11,187 nt of DNA from JAWUWD01 sp034112085 (GCA_034112085.1 JAWUWD010000115.1:1-11187); one strand, 5' to 3'; shown: positions 1 through 7,773, numbered from the stretch's first letter. Notes: generated by a model not told the origin, from the letters alone. Numbers and translations: made by a program.

Positions 1-1
1 C

Positions 2-1876
2 TTACCCAGTACTACTCATCTCAAATTTGACGTCTTATATTCTTATAAGACTTTGTTGGGAAGAGGCGATTGGGCTCCAGCGCGCTATGATGAAAATTGG
101 GGGAGAAAAGATATGTACACCTATATTGAGTTAGATGAAAACGCTGACTTCAAAGTAGTAGAATCTAAATTTGAAGAAATAGTTAACAAATATAGTCCTG
201 ATCTAGCCGAGAACAATAGAAAGGATATTCTTGGCTTGCAAAAACTCACTGATATTCACTTGACATCCACTCTGGCAGAGGAACCGGAAACCAATGGTGA
301 TCAAAGTGCTGTCGAATTCATGATGATCATTGGCTTCTTTATCCTAGTGATAGCTTGGGTTAACTATATAAATCTCTCTACTGCGAAAGCGATGGAACGT
401 GCCAATGAGGTTGGTGTACGTAAAGTGATGGGAGCTGGAAGACCACAACTGATTATGCAATACTTGATGGAAGCAGGAATGATCAATTTGCTATCAATCG
501 TACTGGCTCTAGGTATGATTGTTCTTGCCCTACCTGTATTCAACGCGCTTTCAGGACAGCAATTCACCATCGAAGGACTCTTCACTGCCTCATTCGCGAT
601 CAAACTTTTTGTCATATGGCTGGTCGGATCATTGACCTCAGGACTTTATCCAGCGATTGTTATGTCAGGATTTATTCCAGTAGCTGTGCTCAAAGGTAAG
701 GGAGCTGCCAAATACCGAAGTGGATGGCTGAGAAAGGGACTTGTTGTATTTCAATTTACAACATCCATCGCGCTCATTGCAGGAACATTCATAGTTTACA
801 AGCAATTGACTTTTATGCGTTCTCAAGATATAGGGATGAATATAGAACAGATGTTGGTAGTTGAACGTCCTGGTATTACGAGTCAAGATAGAGATGCTAG
901 GGTGGCGAGCATAGAGTTCTTCAAAAATGAGGTAAGAAAGGACGCTAATATAAAATCAATGACTGGATCGGTAACAGTTCCAGGTAAAAAGAGAGAATTT
1001 AAAGCACCAGTTAAACTTTATGGGAGTGGAGATGATAAGTTAGTCACACTGAGAATGAACAGTATGGATTATGAGTTTATTGAGGCATTTGAGATGGATT
1101 TGATTGCTTGTCGAGCGTTTTCAGAACAGTTTTTCAATGATCCAGATACCTCGCTCATATTGTCTGAATCTGCAGTGAAGATACTGGGATTCAAAGATCC
1201 GGAAGACATTATTGGCCAGACATTATCTATGCCTCAGTTCCAATGGAATGCTATAGTGGTCGGAGTGGTCAATGATTATAATCAAGAATCACTACAAAAG
1301 AAGACTGATCCAATGATGTTCTATTGCAGTCCGACTAATGCTGAGTTCTTTTCTATGAAAATAAACACTGGTGATTTGTCAAACACAATAGCAGGTGTGG
1401 AAAGTAAGTGGAATGAGGCATTTCCAGGTAATCCATTCCAATACTTCTTTTTGGATGATTATTTCAATCGACAGTATGAGAACGAGCAAAAATTTGGTGA
1501 CCTCTTTATGAGTTTCTCTATACTGGCAATCATCATAGGCTGTTTGGGATTATTTGGATTGTCAGCATTCACTACGCAACAGCGTACCAAGGAGGTAGGG
1601 ATTAGAAAGGTACTCGGATCGTCTATACCTCAGATTTTTCTACTGCTTTCTAAAGAATATGTTTGGTTGATAGTAGCATCCGTAGCTATAGCAAGTCCAT
1701 TGGTTTATTGGGTCATGGATGACTGGATTAGTAACTTCGCCTATCAGACCAGTATTGGCTTGGCAGTGTTCTTAGTAGCTGGGTTCGCAGTGTTGATGGT
1801 GGCTATAATCACGATCAGCTATCAATCGCTAAAAGCAGCTAGAACTAATCCAATAGAATCTCTCAGATACGAATAA
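2..1876 (+). CDS. FtsX/MacB-like ABC transporter permease, 5'-truncated by window edge
   Basis: Inner-membrane permease of the MacB/FtsX superfamily. These proteins pair with a separate ATPase and act as mechanotransmitters or exporters; the substrate is unknown. The frame is open to the left edge (the codons from position 2 read like the usual family segment SHLKFDVL), so the TTG at 53 is not the true start. About 624 codons are present, against roughly 790-880 for the family as I recall it, so the N-terminal membrane helix and part of the first periplasmic domain are missing. Visible in order: the end of a periplasmic MacB-core domain; a first FtsX domain with membrane helices near nt 312-375, 470-545 and 590-665 and the motif NEVGVRKVMGA; a further helix near 737-808; a second periplasmic domain (about 830-1490); and a second FtsX domain with helices near 1500-1560, 1655-1715 and 1765-1835 and the motif KEVGIRKVLGSS. 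It ends NPIESLRYE, the usual C-terminus in Bacteroidota. No ATPase gene is visible here. A hairpin terminator follows. Confidence 0.93.
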   Translation, partial: LPSTTHLKFDVLYSYKTLLGRGDWAPARYDENWGRKDMYTYIELDENADFKVVESKFEEIVNKYSPDLAENNRKDILGLQKLTDIHLTSTLAEEPETNGDQSAVEFMMIIGFFILVIAWVNYINLSTAKAMERANEVGVRKVMGAGRPQLIMQYLMEAGMINLLSIVLALGMIVLALPVFNALSGQQFTIEGLFTASFAIKLFVIWLVGSLTSGLYPAIVMSGFIPVAVLKGKGAAKYRSGWLRKGLVVFQFTTSIALIAGTFIVYKQLTFMRSQDIGMNIEQMLVVERPGITSQDRDARVASIEFFKNEVRKDANIKSMTGSVTVPGKKREFKAPVKLYGSGDDKLVTLRMNSMDYEFIEAFEMDLIACRAFSEQFFNDPDTSLILSESAVKILGFKDPEDIIGQTLSMPQFQWNAIVVGVVNDYNQESLQKKTDPMMFYCSPTNAEFFSMKINTGDLSNTIAGVESKWNEAFPGNPFQYFFLDDYFNRQYENEQKFGDLFMSFSILAIIIGCLGLFGLSAFTTQQRTKEVGIRKVLGSSIPQIFLLLSKEYVWLIVASVAIASPLVYWVMDDWISNFAYQTSIGLAVFLVAGFAVLMVAIITISYQSLKAARTNPIESLRYE

Positions 1877-1881
1877 GAATG

Positions 1882-1917
1882 AGTACAGGGGCTCATAAAG
1901 CTCCTGTACTTTTATTT
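1882..1917 (+). terminator. Rho-independent terminator after the permease gene
   Basis: The arms AGTACAGGGGCT (1882-1893) and AGCTCCTGTACT (1899-1910) form a 12-bp stem with one G-U pair and a 5-base loop (CATAA). A T-rich tail (TTTATTT, 1911-1917) follows directly. It begins six bases after the permease stop codon. It also lies just beyond the stop codon of the opposite-strand pseudogene that ends at 1916, so it may once have served both convergent genes. Confidence 0.85.
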
Positions 1918-2329
1918 ACTCATAATATTCTGGTGATAAGTTCATCGAATTGAACTTCTTCAAATCATGTTGTATCCATAGCGATGCATTGGTGCTATCC
2001 ATCAGCTTCTCTATCAATTTGTAAGATTCTCTCGTTTATTCTTTGTCCACATTGCTATTAGGAATCCAAGAATATTCACGTTGCTCATCCATGACATAAA
2101 GATCTCCTGAGAGTATAATCTGATCAGCTAATTCAATCTTTTTTTTGTGAAAGTTAGAGATAATGGTTGAGTCATCATTTCAAATCAAGCGTCCGGAATC
2201 GAAAACATATAATTTAGTGGCAGGGTTATTTTTGTTTGAAATATCAATTTCAGTACTATTAGAGTTCGTTTTATCACTTGTACAGCCTAGAAACATGAAG
2301 AATGATATTATGATAGTGCATTGTTTCAT
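1916..2329 (-). pseudogene. Decayed lipoprotein of the metallo-beta-lactamase-fold (N-acyl-homoserine-lactonase-like) family
   Basis: On the minus strand one frame runs from ATG (2327-2329) to TAA (1916-1918) over 138 codons, with in-frame stops at codon 50 (TGA, 2180-2182) and codon 98 (TAA, 2036-2038). The N-terminus is a lipoprotein signal: MKQCTIIISFFMFLGC, with lipobox FLGC and Cys16 as the likely lipidated residue. Codons 39-48 (KLYVFDSGRL) resemble the first strand of MBL-fold lactonases (KLYVFDGG type). Codons 71-137 resemble the C-terminal part: IILSGDLY, with the conserved metal-bridging Asp at codon 76, then NVDKE followed by a stop where relatives commonly have Gln (CAA to TAA would explain it), LWIQHD, and a final PEYYE. 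The roughly 170-190 residues expected between these blocks, including the HxHxDH metal site, are absent, so the product cannot be an active hydrolase. Both ends share one frame, so the deletion is in frame or compensated. The family call is from remembered motifs; decay is read directly from the sequence. It converges with the permease gene. Confidence 0.82.
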
Positions 2330-2443
2330 AAGAGAAGAAAAGTAAGTTGTATTGAAATTGTGAGTCGTTTAAGTTTATTAGAACTACCAATAATTTTTCT
2401 ATAACATTTTGAACATAAACAATTCTTTTGGATACTCTGTTAC

Positions 2444-2462
2444 GAGTTCTGCGTAAGAACTC
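2444..2462. repeat. Perfect 7-bp inverted repeat
   Basis: GAGTTCT (2444-2450) and AGAACTC (2456-2462) are perfect inverted arms around a 5-base loop (GCGTA). No T-run follows on the plus strand, so it is a poor terminator in that direction. It lies about 130 bp upstream of the TetR start and could be a protein-binding site or chance. Confidence 0.4.
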
Positions 2463-2534
2463 AAATATCGACAAGCCATTTATATCTGAATTAAATAAAT
2501 AATATTGAACAAATTAATAAGACTTCCGTTATCA

Positions 2535-2562
2535 ATAGTATTACTATCATTGTGTATATTTA
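2535..2562 (+). promoter_or_regulatory. Candidate promoter/operator of the TetR-efflux operon
   Basis: A 13-bp odd palindrome, ATAGTA-T-TACTAT (2535-2547), sits eight bases upstream of a -7-like box TATATTTA (2555-2562), 32 bp before the tetR start codon. A symmetric site over a promoter spacer just ahead of a tetR gene is where an autoregulatory operator would be expected. The palindrome is shorter than typical TetR operators and the region is AT-rich, so chance is a real alternative. Confidence 0.3.
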
Positions 2563-2594
2563 TACTTTAAATATTCTAACAATGCTTTAATAAT

Positions 2595-3287
2595 ATGTCT
2601 TCAGTTAATATAATTATAGAAGAGAAGTACTACTCTAAAGATCCACAGTCATCGGATCTTGGTCGTAAAATCATTTCGGAGAGTATTAAAATGCTTGATC
2701 AAATGGGTTATGAGGAGTTTACTTTTAAAAAAATAGCTAATCAAATATCATCTACTGAGGCTTCGATTTATCGATACTTTGAAAATAAGCACAAATTATT
2801 ACTCTATTTGGCGACCTGGTACTGGTCATGGTTGGAGTATATGATAGATTATAGGACCCATTTTATCACCAATAAGGAAGAGAAACTAAGAGAAGTTCTC
2901 AAGATAGTTTGTCATGTAGAAAGTATGCCTGAAAGTGTGAGTGCGAGTATAGACCTCAATGCACTTAGAAGATTGGTTCAAATAGAGTCTGATAAAACCT
3001 ATTTAACGAAACATGTAGATGAGATCAATAATCAAGGTCTTTTCATGGGCTTTAAAAGCTTATGTCATAAGATTTCAGAAGTCATTTTGACTATCAATCC
3101 TAGTTATAAGTATGCCAATGCCGTTACTAGTATGCTATTAGAGACGTCACATCAACAGGCCTTTTTCGCCTTGCACTTACCATCTTTGACAGAAATATCC
3201 AAGGACAGTAATATTACCATTGAAACACAGGTCTATGATTTTGTTCAAGACACTGTGTTCAAACTAATCGAAAACTCTAAGAAATAA
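2595..3287 (+). CDS. TetR/AcrR-family transcriptional regulator
   Basis: A 230-residue DNA-binding regulator of the size usual for TetR proteins. The N-terminal helix-turn-helix domain spans about residues 22-70, starting GRKIISESIKMLDQMGY, with turn and recognition helix in FTFKKIANQISSTEASIYRYF (split: FTFKKIAN at 42-49, then the recognition helix to YF at 61-62) and the usual ENKHKLL tail. The remaining alpha-helical region (about 75-225), rich in aromatic residues at WYWSWLEY (75-82), would be the ligand-binding and dimerisation domain; its ligand cannot be read from the sequence. The start is the first ATG before the domain; an ATG at 2582 is closed after two codons. The stop at 3285-3287 is three bases before the exporter ATG, so the genes are almost certainly cotranscribed. 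By analogy with other TetR-controlled pumps it is likely a repressor of its own operon, relieved by a pump substrate; that is inference. Confidence 0.93.
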   Translation: MSSVNIIIEEKYYSKDPQSSDLGRKIISESIKMLDQMGYEEFTFKKIANQISSTEASIYRYFENKHKLLLYLATWYWSWLEYMIDYRTHFITNKEEKLREVLKIVCHVESMPESVSASIDLNALRRLVQIESDKTYLTKHVDEINNQGLFMGFKSLCHKISEVILTINPSYKYANAVTSMLLETSHQQAFFALHLPSLTEISKDSNITIETQVYDFVQDTVFKLIENSKK

Positions 3288-3290
3288 TAG

Positions 3291-5000
3291 ATGAATTCAA
3301 CTAATACAATGGGTGAACCAAAACTCACTCCGCTTAAGAGATTGTTTAAGATGCTATCTCTTGACAGGCGAGAGATATTCATCATTTATGCCTATGCCGT
3401 TTTCAATGGACTGCTCAACCTAACGCTTCCATTAGGTGTACAGGCGATCATTGGTTTTGTAATCAGTGCAGATTATTCGGCTTCATGGGGACTTTTAATC
3501 TTCATTGTGGTCATAGGTGTGGCTGCCACAGGAGTTATTCAAATATTACAGCTATCGCTGACGGAATTGTTACAGAAGAGAATATTTACACGGGCTTCAT
3601 TTGAATTTGCACACCGTATTCCAAGGTTTAAATATGAGGCTATTTCCGATTTTTATGCCCCGGAGTTGATGAACAGATTCTTTGATACGCTAACTGTACA
3701 AAAAGGTCTTTCGAAGATCTTGATAGATTTCTCAAGTTCGATTTTACAAATTCTCTTTGGGCTCACTTTACTTTCTTTATATCACCCATTCTTTGTGTTC
3801 TTTGGGATTATTTTGGTAGGTCTTATTACCATAATCTTATTTTTGACTGGACCCAAAGGACTGAAGACCAGTATTATGGAGTCTAAGTATAAGTATCAGG
3901 TCGCGCACTGGTTAGAGGAAATGGCGCGGGTAATGGGAACTTTCAAGCTTGCTGGTAGAACAGAACTTCCGGTTAAGAAGATGAATGAATATGTTGGGAA
4001 TTATCTAAAGTATAGAAAGCAACACTTTAAAGTGTTGATCTTTCAATTTTCAAACATTGTAGCTTTTAAAACTATCATCACAGGTGGATTACTCATACTG
4101 GGTAGTATTCTGGTGATTCAACAAGAAATTAATCTTGGACAGTTTGTAGCTTCTGAGATTATCATACTGCTTGTTCTAGGTTCTGCTGAGAAGCTGATAC
4201 TTAGTATGGAGACAGTATATGATGTGCTTACCGGATTAGAAAAACTTGGACAAGTCACTGATATCGAAATAGAAAGTGAAGATGGTATAGACTTAGAGGA
4301 GATTAGTAAAGGTAAAGACGGAATAGCAGTAGAGCTTGCGGATCTGTCCTTCAAATTTCCTGGCTCAACTGAGTTTGCCATTGACCATGTGAGTTTAAAA
4401 ATTGAAGCTGGCGAAAAAATCTGCATAACGGGTATCAACCAATCAGGAAAGTCAACATTGATCTCACTTCTGGCTGGTCTATATAGTAAATATGAAGGTT
4501 CGATGCTCTACAATGGAATCCCAATGGGAGATATCAACATTATGAGCTTGAGATCAGTCATTGGAGATAATCTTAATCTTCAAGACTTGTTTCTTGGAAC
4601 TTTAGAGGAAAATATATCTGTAGGCAAAAAAGAAGTGACTATTGAGCACATACTTTGGGCGATAGAATCAGTTGGACTTAATGAGTTTTTCAAGCATCTA
4701 CCGAAAGGCCTGAGTACGATGATTAAACCGGAAGGTTCTGGCTTATCATCAAGTATTAAGCAGAAGATTATATTGGCTAGAACGATAGCCGAAATACCGA
4801 AATTGGTAGTCATGGACAGTGCATTGGTAGGTCTAGACTATGATGATCGCCTGCGCATTGCCGATATACTCACGGGAAAGGAGAACCGTTGGACATTGAT
4901 CGCAGTATCCAATGACCCTATAGTGATGAACAAGTGTGATAGAGTCGTCACCATGGAACATGGAAGAATCGTAGATATCACAAGTGCTAGAAAAAAATAA
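3291..5000 (+). CDS. ABC exporter (fused membrane and ATPase domains) with divergent ATPase motifs
   Basis: A 569-residue half-transporter, expected to dimerise in the inner membrane and work with the HlyD and TolC proteins encoded next. Residues about 25-310 form the six-helix exporter membrane domain; there is no N-terminal C39 peptidase domain, so processing of double-glycine leader peptides is not expected. The ATPase domain covers about 340-565. Walker A is intact (GINQSGKST, 381-389). Other motifs depart from consensus: the Q-loop position is Asn429 (a Gln lies two residues on, at 431); the signature reads LSSSI (485-489) instead of LSGGQ; Walker B has Asp509, but the next residue, normally the catalytic Glu, is Ser510; and the switch His is Asn541 in AVSND. 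The D-loop Asp is Asp516. The frame is open and well conserved in character, so this is not simple decay. From memory, related Bacteroidota exporters share the unusual signature and the VSND motif, so this may be a family trait. Substrate unknown; TetR control favours a small or amphipathic molecule over a protein. Confidence 0.92.
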   Translation: MNSTNTMGEPKLTPLKRLFKMLSLDRREIFIIYAYAVFNGLLNLTLPLGVQAIIGFVISADYSASWGLLIFIVVIGVAATGVIQILQLSLTELLQKRIFTRASFEFAHRIPRFKYEAISDFYAPELMNRFFDTLTVQKGLSKILIDFSSSILQILFGLTLLSLYHPFFVFFGIILVGLITIILFLTGPKGLKTSIMESKYKYQVAHWLEEMARVMGTFKLAGRTELPVKKMNEYVGNYLKYRKQHFKVLIFQFSNIVAFKTIITGGLLILGSILVIQQEINLGQFVASEIIILLVLGSAEKLILSMETVYDVLTGLEKLGQVTDIEIESEDGIDLEEISKGKDGIAVELADLSFKFPGSTEFAIDHVSLKIEAGEKICITGINQSGKSTLISLLAGLYSKYEGSMLYNGIPMGDINIMSLRSVIGDNLNLQDLFLGTLEENISVGKKEVTIEHILWAIESVGLNEFFKHLPKGLSTMIKPEGSGLSSSIKQKIILARTIAEIPKLVVMDSALVGLDYDDRLRIADILTGKENRWTLIAVSNDPIVMNKCDRVVTMEHGRIVDITSARKK

Positions 5001-5004
5001 GGAG
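4999..5004 (+). promoter_or_regulatory. Shine-Dalgarno sequence of the HlyD gene
   Basis: AAGGAG overlaps the exporter stop codon (TAA, 4998-5000) and lies seven bases before the ATG at 5012. It is the only clear Shine-Dalgarno sequence in the window. It fixes the adaptor start and suggests that this subunit may be translated efficiently or independently. Confidence 0.7.
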
Positions 5005-5011
5005 AAATATC

Positions 5012-6370
5012 ATGCTCAATATATCTAATAATTCAATAGACAGAGATACCGTTTTGAAGGACCAATCGTCTTATCAAGAGGTCATGAGAACGAATGCTTC
5101 TCGAAAGTTAGTGATCCTTCTCTCAGTAATTTTCTTCATTGCATTCATTATTCTATTCTTTCCTTGGACACAAAATATCCGTGCTAGAGGTAAACTGACT
5201 GCGCTGAGGCCAGAGAATAGGGAACAAAATATTCACTCGATGATCTCAGGAAGAATAGAAAACTGGTATGTACGGGAGGGCGAGTATGTAGACAAGGGTG
5301 ATACCATTGTGTTCTTATCAGAGATGAAGTCACAATATCTCGATCCTAAGCTAATCGAACGTAGTGAGAATCAGGCCAGGGTAAAAAATGAGTCGATCAC
5401 GGCTTACAACAATAAGGCCACTGCTTTGGGAAATCAGATATCAGCACTGCAAAGAAACTCAATACTTAAGCTTGATCAAGCAAAAAACTATTTCATGCAA
5501 GCCGAACTAAAAGTACAGTCAGATAGTATTGATTATCAAACTTCTCTGATCAATTTAGATATTGCGCAAAAGCAATTTGATCGGCAAGAAACGCTCTATA
5601 AGCAAGGATTGAAGTCCTTGACTGACCTCGAAAAACGTAGAGAAAAACTGCAAGAAAAGGTCAACAAGAAAATTTCCATTCAAAATAAATGGTTATCAAG
5701 TCAAAATAAATTGATCAATGCACAGATCAACTTGAGTACTGTGGAAAACGAGTTCAAAGAGAAGATCGCAAAAGCTCAGTCCGACCGTATGTCAGCGCTA
5801 TCGAGTGCGTTAGGTGCGGAAGGTGACTTCAACAAGCTATCTATTCAGCAATCCAACTATCAACGCAGGAGTAGCTTTTATCACATTACTGCACCGCAAG
5901 ATGGGTTTGTGACCAAGGCACTGATCACGGGTATAGGTGAGACTGTAAAAGACGGACAAGCCGTATTTAGTTTTATCCCTGCTCAGTATGACATGGCTGT
6001 AGAGCTTTACGTCCGACCGCTTGACTTGCCATTAATTCATGAAGGCAACAAAGTCAGGCTGCAGTTCGATGGATGGCCAGCCTTGGTGTTTAGCGGATGG
6101 CCCGGACTATCTTTTGGTACTTTCTCAGGAGAGATTATCGCATTTGATAAGGCTACTGGTCCTAATGGTAACTTTAGGTTGCTCGTAGTCCCGGATAAGG
6201 ATGACGTGGAGTGGCCCAGCTTACTGAGATTGGGATCAGGGGCTTATGGTATTGCGTTGCTTAAGAATGTGCCAGTATGGTACGAACTCTGGAGACAACT
6301 CAACGGATTTCCACCAGATTTCTACGACAGTCAAAAAGCAATGAAGTTAAAAGATAAAGCCAAGAAGTAA
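5012..6370 (+). CDS. HlyD-family periplasmic adaptor (membrane fusion protein)
   Basis: A 452-residue adaptor that would bridge the ABC exporter and the TolC-type channel. Its order is typical: a short cytoplasmic N-terminus; one membrane anchor at about residues 31-50 (VILLSVIFFIAFIILFF); a first half-lipoyl segment (about 70-100, SGRIENWYVREGEYVDKGD); a long coiled-coil hairpin (about 105-285) with many Gln, Lys, Asn and Leu residues; the returning half-lipoyl segment (about 292-315, ITAPQDGFVTKA); and a beta-barrel/membrane-proximal domain (from about 328, VELYVRPLDLPLIHEGNKVR). The C-terminus carries VPVWYELWRQLNGFPPDFY, which I recall as conserved among Bacteroidota adaptors of this type. 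The start is supported by AAGGAG at 4999-5004. It follows the exporter by 11 bases and precedes the TolC gene by one base, placing it firmly in the operon. Confidence 0.93.
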   Translation: MLNISNNSIDRDTVLKDQSSYQEVMRTNASRKLVILLSVIFFIAFIILFFPWTQNIRARGKLTALRPENREQNIHSMISGRIENWYVREGEYVDKGDTIVFLSEMKSQYLDPKLIERSENQARVKNESITAYNNKATALGNQISALQRNSILKLDQAKNYFMQAELKVQSDSIDYQTSLINLDIAQKQFDRQETLYKQGLKSLTDLEKRREKLQEKVNKKISIQNKWLSSQNKLINAQINLSTVENEFKEKIAKAQSDRMSALSSALGAEGDFNKLSIQQSNYQRRSSFYHITAPQDGFVTKALITGIGETVKDGQAVFSFIPAQYDMAVELYVRPLDLPLIHEGNKVRLQFDGWPALVFSGWPGLSFGTFSGEIIAFDKATGPNGNFRLLVVPDKDDVEWPSLLRLGSGAYGIALLKNVPVWYELWRQLNGFPPDFYDSQKAMKLKDKAKK

Positions 6371-6371
6371 G

Positions 6372-7754
6372 ATGAGCTTAAAATATAGCGTATTGATCTT
6401 AGCCTTGCTGGGCGTCCATTTGGCAATCTCACAGTCCTCGACTGATGGATTGTTACAAGTGGATGAATACTATGACTTGGTCAAGGAATATCACCCAGTC
6501 GCTAAGCAGGCCGAGCTTGTGGCTTCACGTGCACGACTTGCAGTGATGGGAGCTAGAGGTGCTTTTGATCCAAAGTTGGTGTCTAACTTTGCTAATAAAC
6601 AGTTCGAAGATAAGCGATACTACGACACTTGGAACACCTATCTGCACTTGCCTACACAGTTCAATATCGATCTGAAAGTTGGACTAGAACGCAATAATGG
6701 ATTATTTCTCAATCCTGAGAATAATGTACCTTCCGAAGGCCTGTATTATGCAGGGCTATCTGTTCCGTTGGGACAAGGCTTATTAGCCAATACACGAAAT
6801 ATTGCCTTAAAGAAGAGCAAGATTGAGGGGATGAGCTTTGAGAATCAAGCCAGGATTGTACTTAACAATTTGCTATTAGATGCTAATAATACCTACTGGA
6901 TATGGTATGAGGCCTATCAAAAGCAACAACTGGCAGTTTCTAACTATCAACTCATCAGTGAGCGATATGAGGGGATTCGCCAAGCGGTGATCAATGGAGA
7001 TATTGCAGGGATAGATTCTACAGAAACCTTAATACAAGTACAGCAGTGGAGTAATAATCTCAATAAGGCCACACTTGAGTATGGCAATAGTGGCTTGTTG
7101 TTACAAAACTTTATCTGGAGTGATAGTCTGGTACTCGAGGCATTGCCCGTTACGGATATATCAATCAATGCACTGTTATTGCTAGATGAATATTTGGAAA
7201 TAGCTGCAAGGCATCCAGAGTTAGAATCTATTAGGTTGAAGAACTCTACCCTAGCGCTAGATCGTAGACTTAGCAGTGACCAACTCAAACCAAAATTGGA
7301 TGTGAATTATAATGTTTTGCTCTCTGAGAAAAACAGCTTTGAAAATCAGGCATTTTTAGAGAATAACTATAAGGCAGGATTTGATTTCTCTTTCCCCTTA
7401 TTACTAAGGAAGGAGAGGGCTAAACTAAAAATGGTTGATGTTAAGCAGCAGGAAAACCAGCTCAAGCTTAATTATAAGAGTAGACAGATTGAGAATAAGG
7501 TACGTCAATATTATAACAAGTGCTTGACACTTGCTCAGATGCTGGTTCAGCAGGAAGAGATTCAACGTAATTATCAACTAATGCTCGATGCTGAACAGAT
7601 TAAGTTTGAAAATGGAGAAAGCTCTATATTCTTAATTAATTCACGAGAGAACAAGCTATTGGGTGCGGCTATAAAACTTATAGAACTCAAATCGGACTAT
7701 GGCAACGCAACTGGTCAATTGGAATGGGCGGCAGGTTTATTTGTAATAGATTAA
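6372..7754 (+). CDS. TolC-family outer-membrane efflux channel
   Basis: A 460-residue outer-membrane factor, close to the usual TolC/OEP length. A Sec signal peptide is visible at residues 1-20 (MSLKYSVLILALLGVHLAIS), with cleavage likely before Gln21. Two OEP-like repeats follow: the first has the early helix near DEYYDLVKEYHPVAKQAELV (29-48) and the strand-rich segment near 65-145, where the barrel lies; the second begins near LLLDEYLEIAARHPELESI (about 270-288). It ends with a long helix containing INSRENKLLGAAIKLIELK and a final LEWAAG. The protein should form a trimeric channel completing the pump. Its start codon lies one base after the adaptor stop codon, implying translational coupling. 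No terminator separates it from the following CutA-like frame, only 19 bases away. Confidence 0.93.
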   Translation: MSLKYSVLILALLGVHLAISQSSTDGLLQVDEYYDLVKEYHPVAKQAELVASRARLAVMGARGAFDPKLVSNFANKQFEDKRYYDTWNTYLHLPTQFNIDLKVGLERNNGLFLNPENNVPSEGLYYAGLSVPLGQGLLANTRNIALKKSKIEGMSFENQARIVLNNLLLDANNTYWIWYEAYQKQQLAVSNYQLISERYEGIRQAVINGDIAGIDSTETLIQVQQWSNNLNKATLEYGNSGLLLQNFIWSDSLVLEALPVTDISINALLLLDEYLEIAARHPELESIRLKNSTLALDRRLSSDQLKPKLDVNYNVLLSEKNSFENQAFLENNYKAGFDFSFPLLLRKERAKLKMVDVKQQENQLKLNYKSRQIENKVRQYYNKCLTLAQMLVQQEEIQRNYQLMLDAEQIKFENGESSIFLINSRENKLLGAAIKLIELKSDYGNATGQLEWAAGLFVID

Positions 7755-7773
7755 TAATTAAACGTAAAATAAT

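Larger units (their letters stand above)
2330..2594. other. AT-rich divergent intergenic region
   Basis: This stretch separates the decayed lipoprotein gene (leftward) from the TetR operon (rightward), so it should carry promoters in both directions. I see no convincing coding frame: an overlapping minus-strand frame (2274-2474) has no recognisable protein character. It holds a hairpin (2444-2462), a short palindrome (2535-2547) and a weak -7-like box TATATTTA (2555-2562). That box matches TAnnTTTG at 7 of 8 positions but has no good TTTG upstream at the right spacing. The operon start at 2595 has no Shine-Dalgarno sequence, only an A/T-rich leader. Confidence 0.6.

Noticed and set aside
53..55. 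TTG as a start codon of the permease
   Set aside because: The frame is open to the left edge and the upstream codons fit the family, so the gene begins outside the window.
2163..2345. Plus-strand 60-codon open frame
   Set aside because: It lies opposite the lipoprotein remnant, whose minus-strand translation shows clear family motifs and a lipobox; the plus-strand product has no recognisable character.
2274..2474. Minus-strand 66-codon open frame
   Set aside because: It overlaps the start of the lipoprotein remnant in another frame and continues into AT-rich intergenic DNA, with no protein-like motif.
3291..5000. Bacteriocin-type peptide exporter with C39 peptidase
   Set aside because: The protein begins directly with the membrane domain and has no N-terminal Cys-His peptidase; no double-glycine leader peptide gene is visible nearby.
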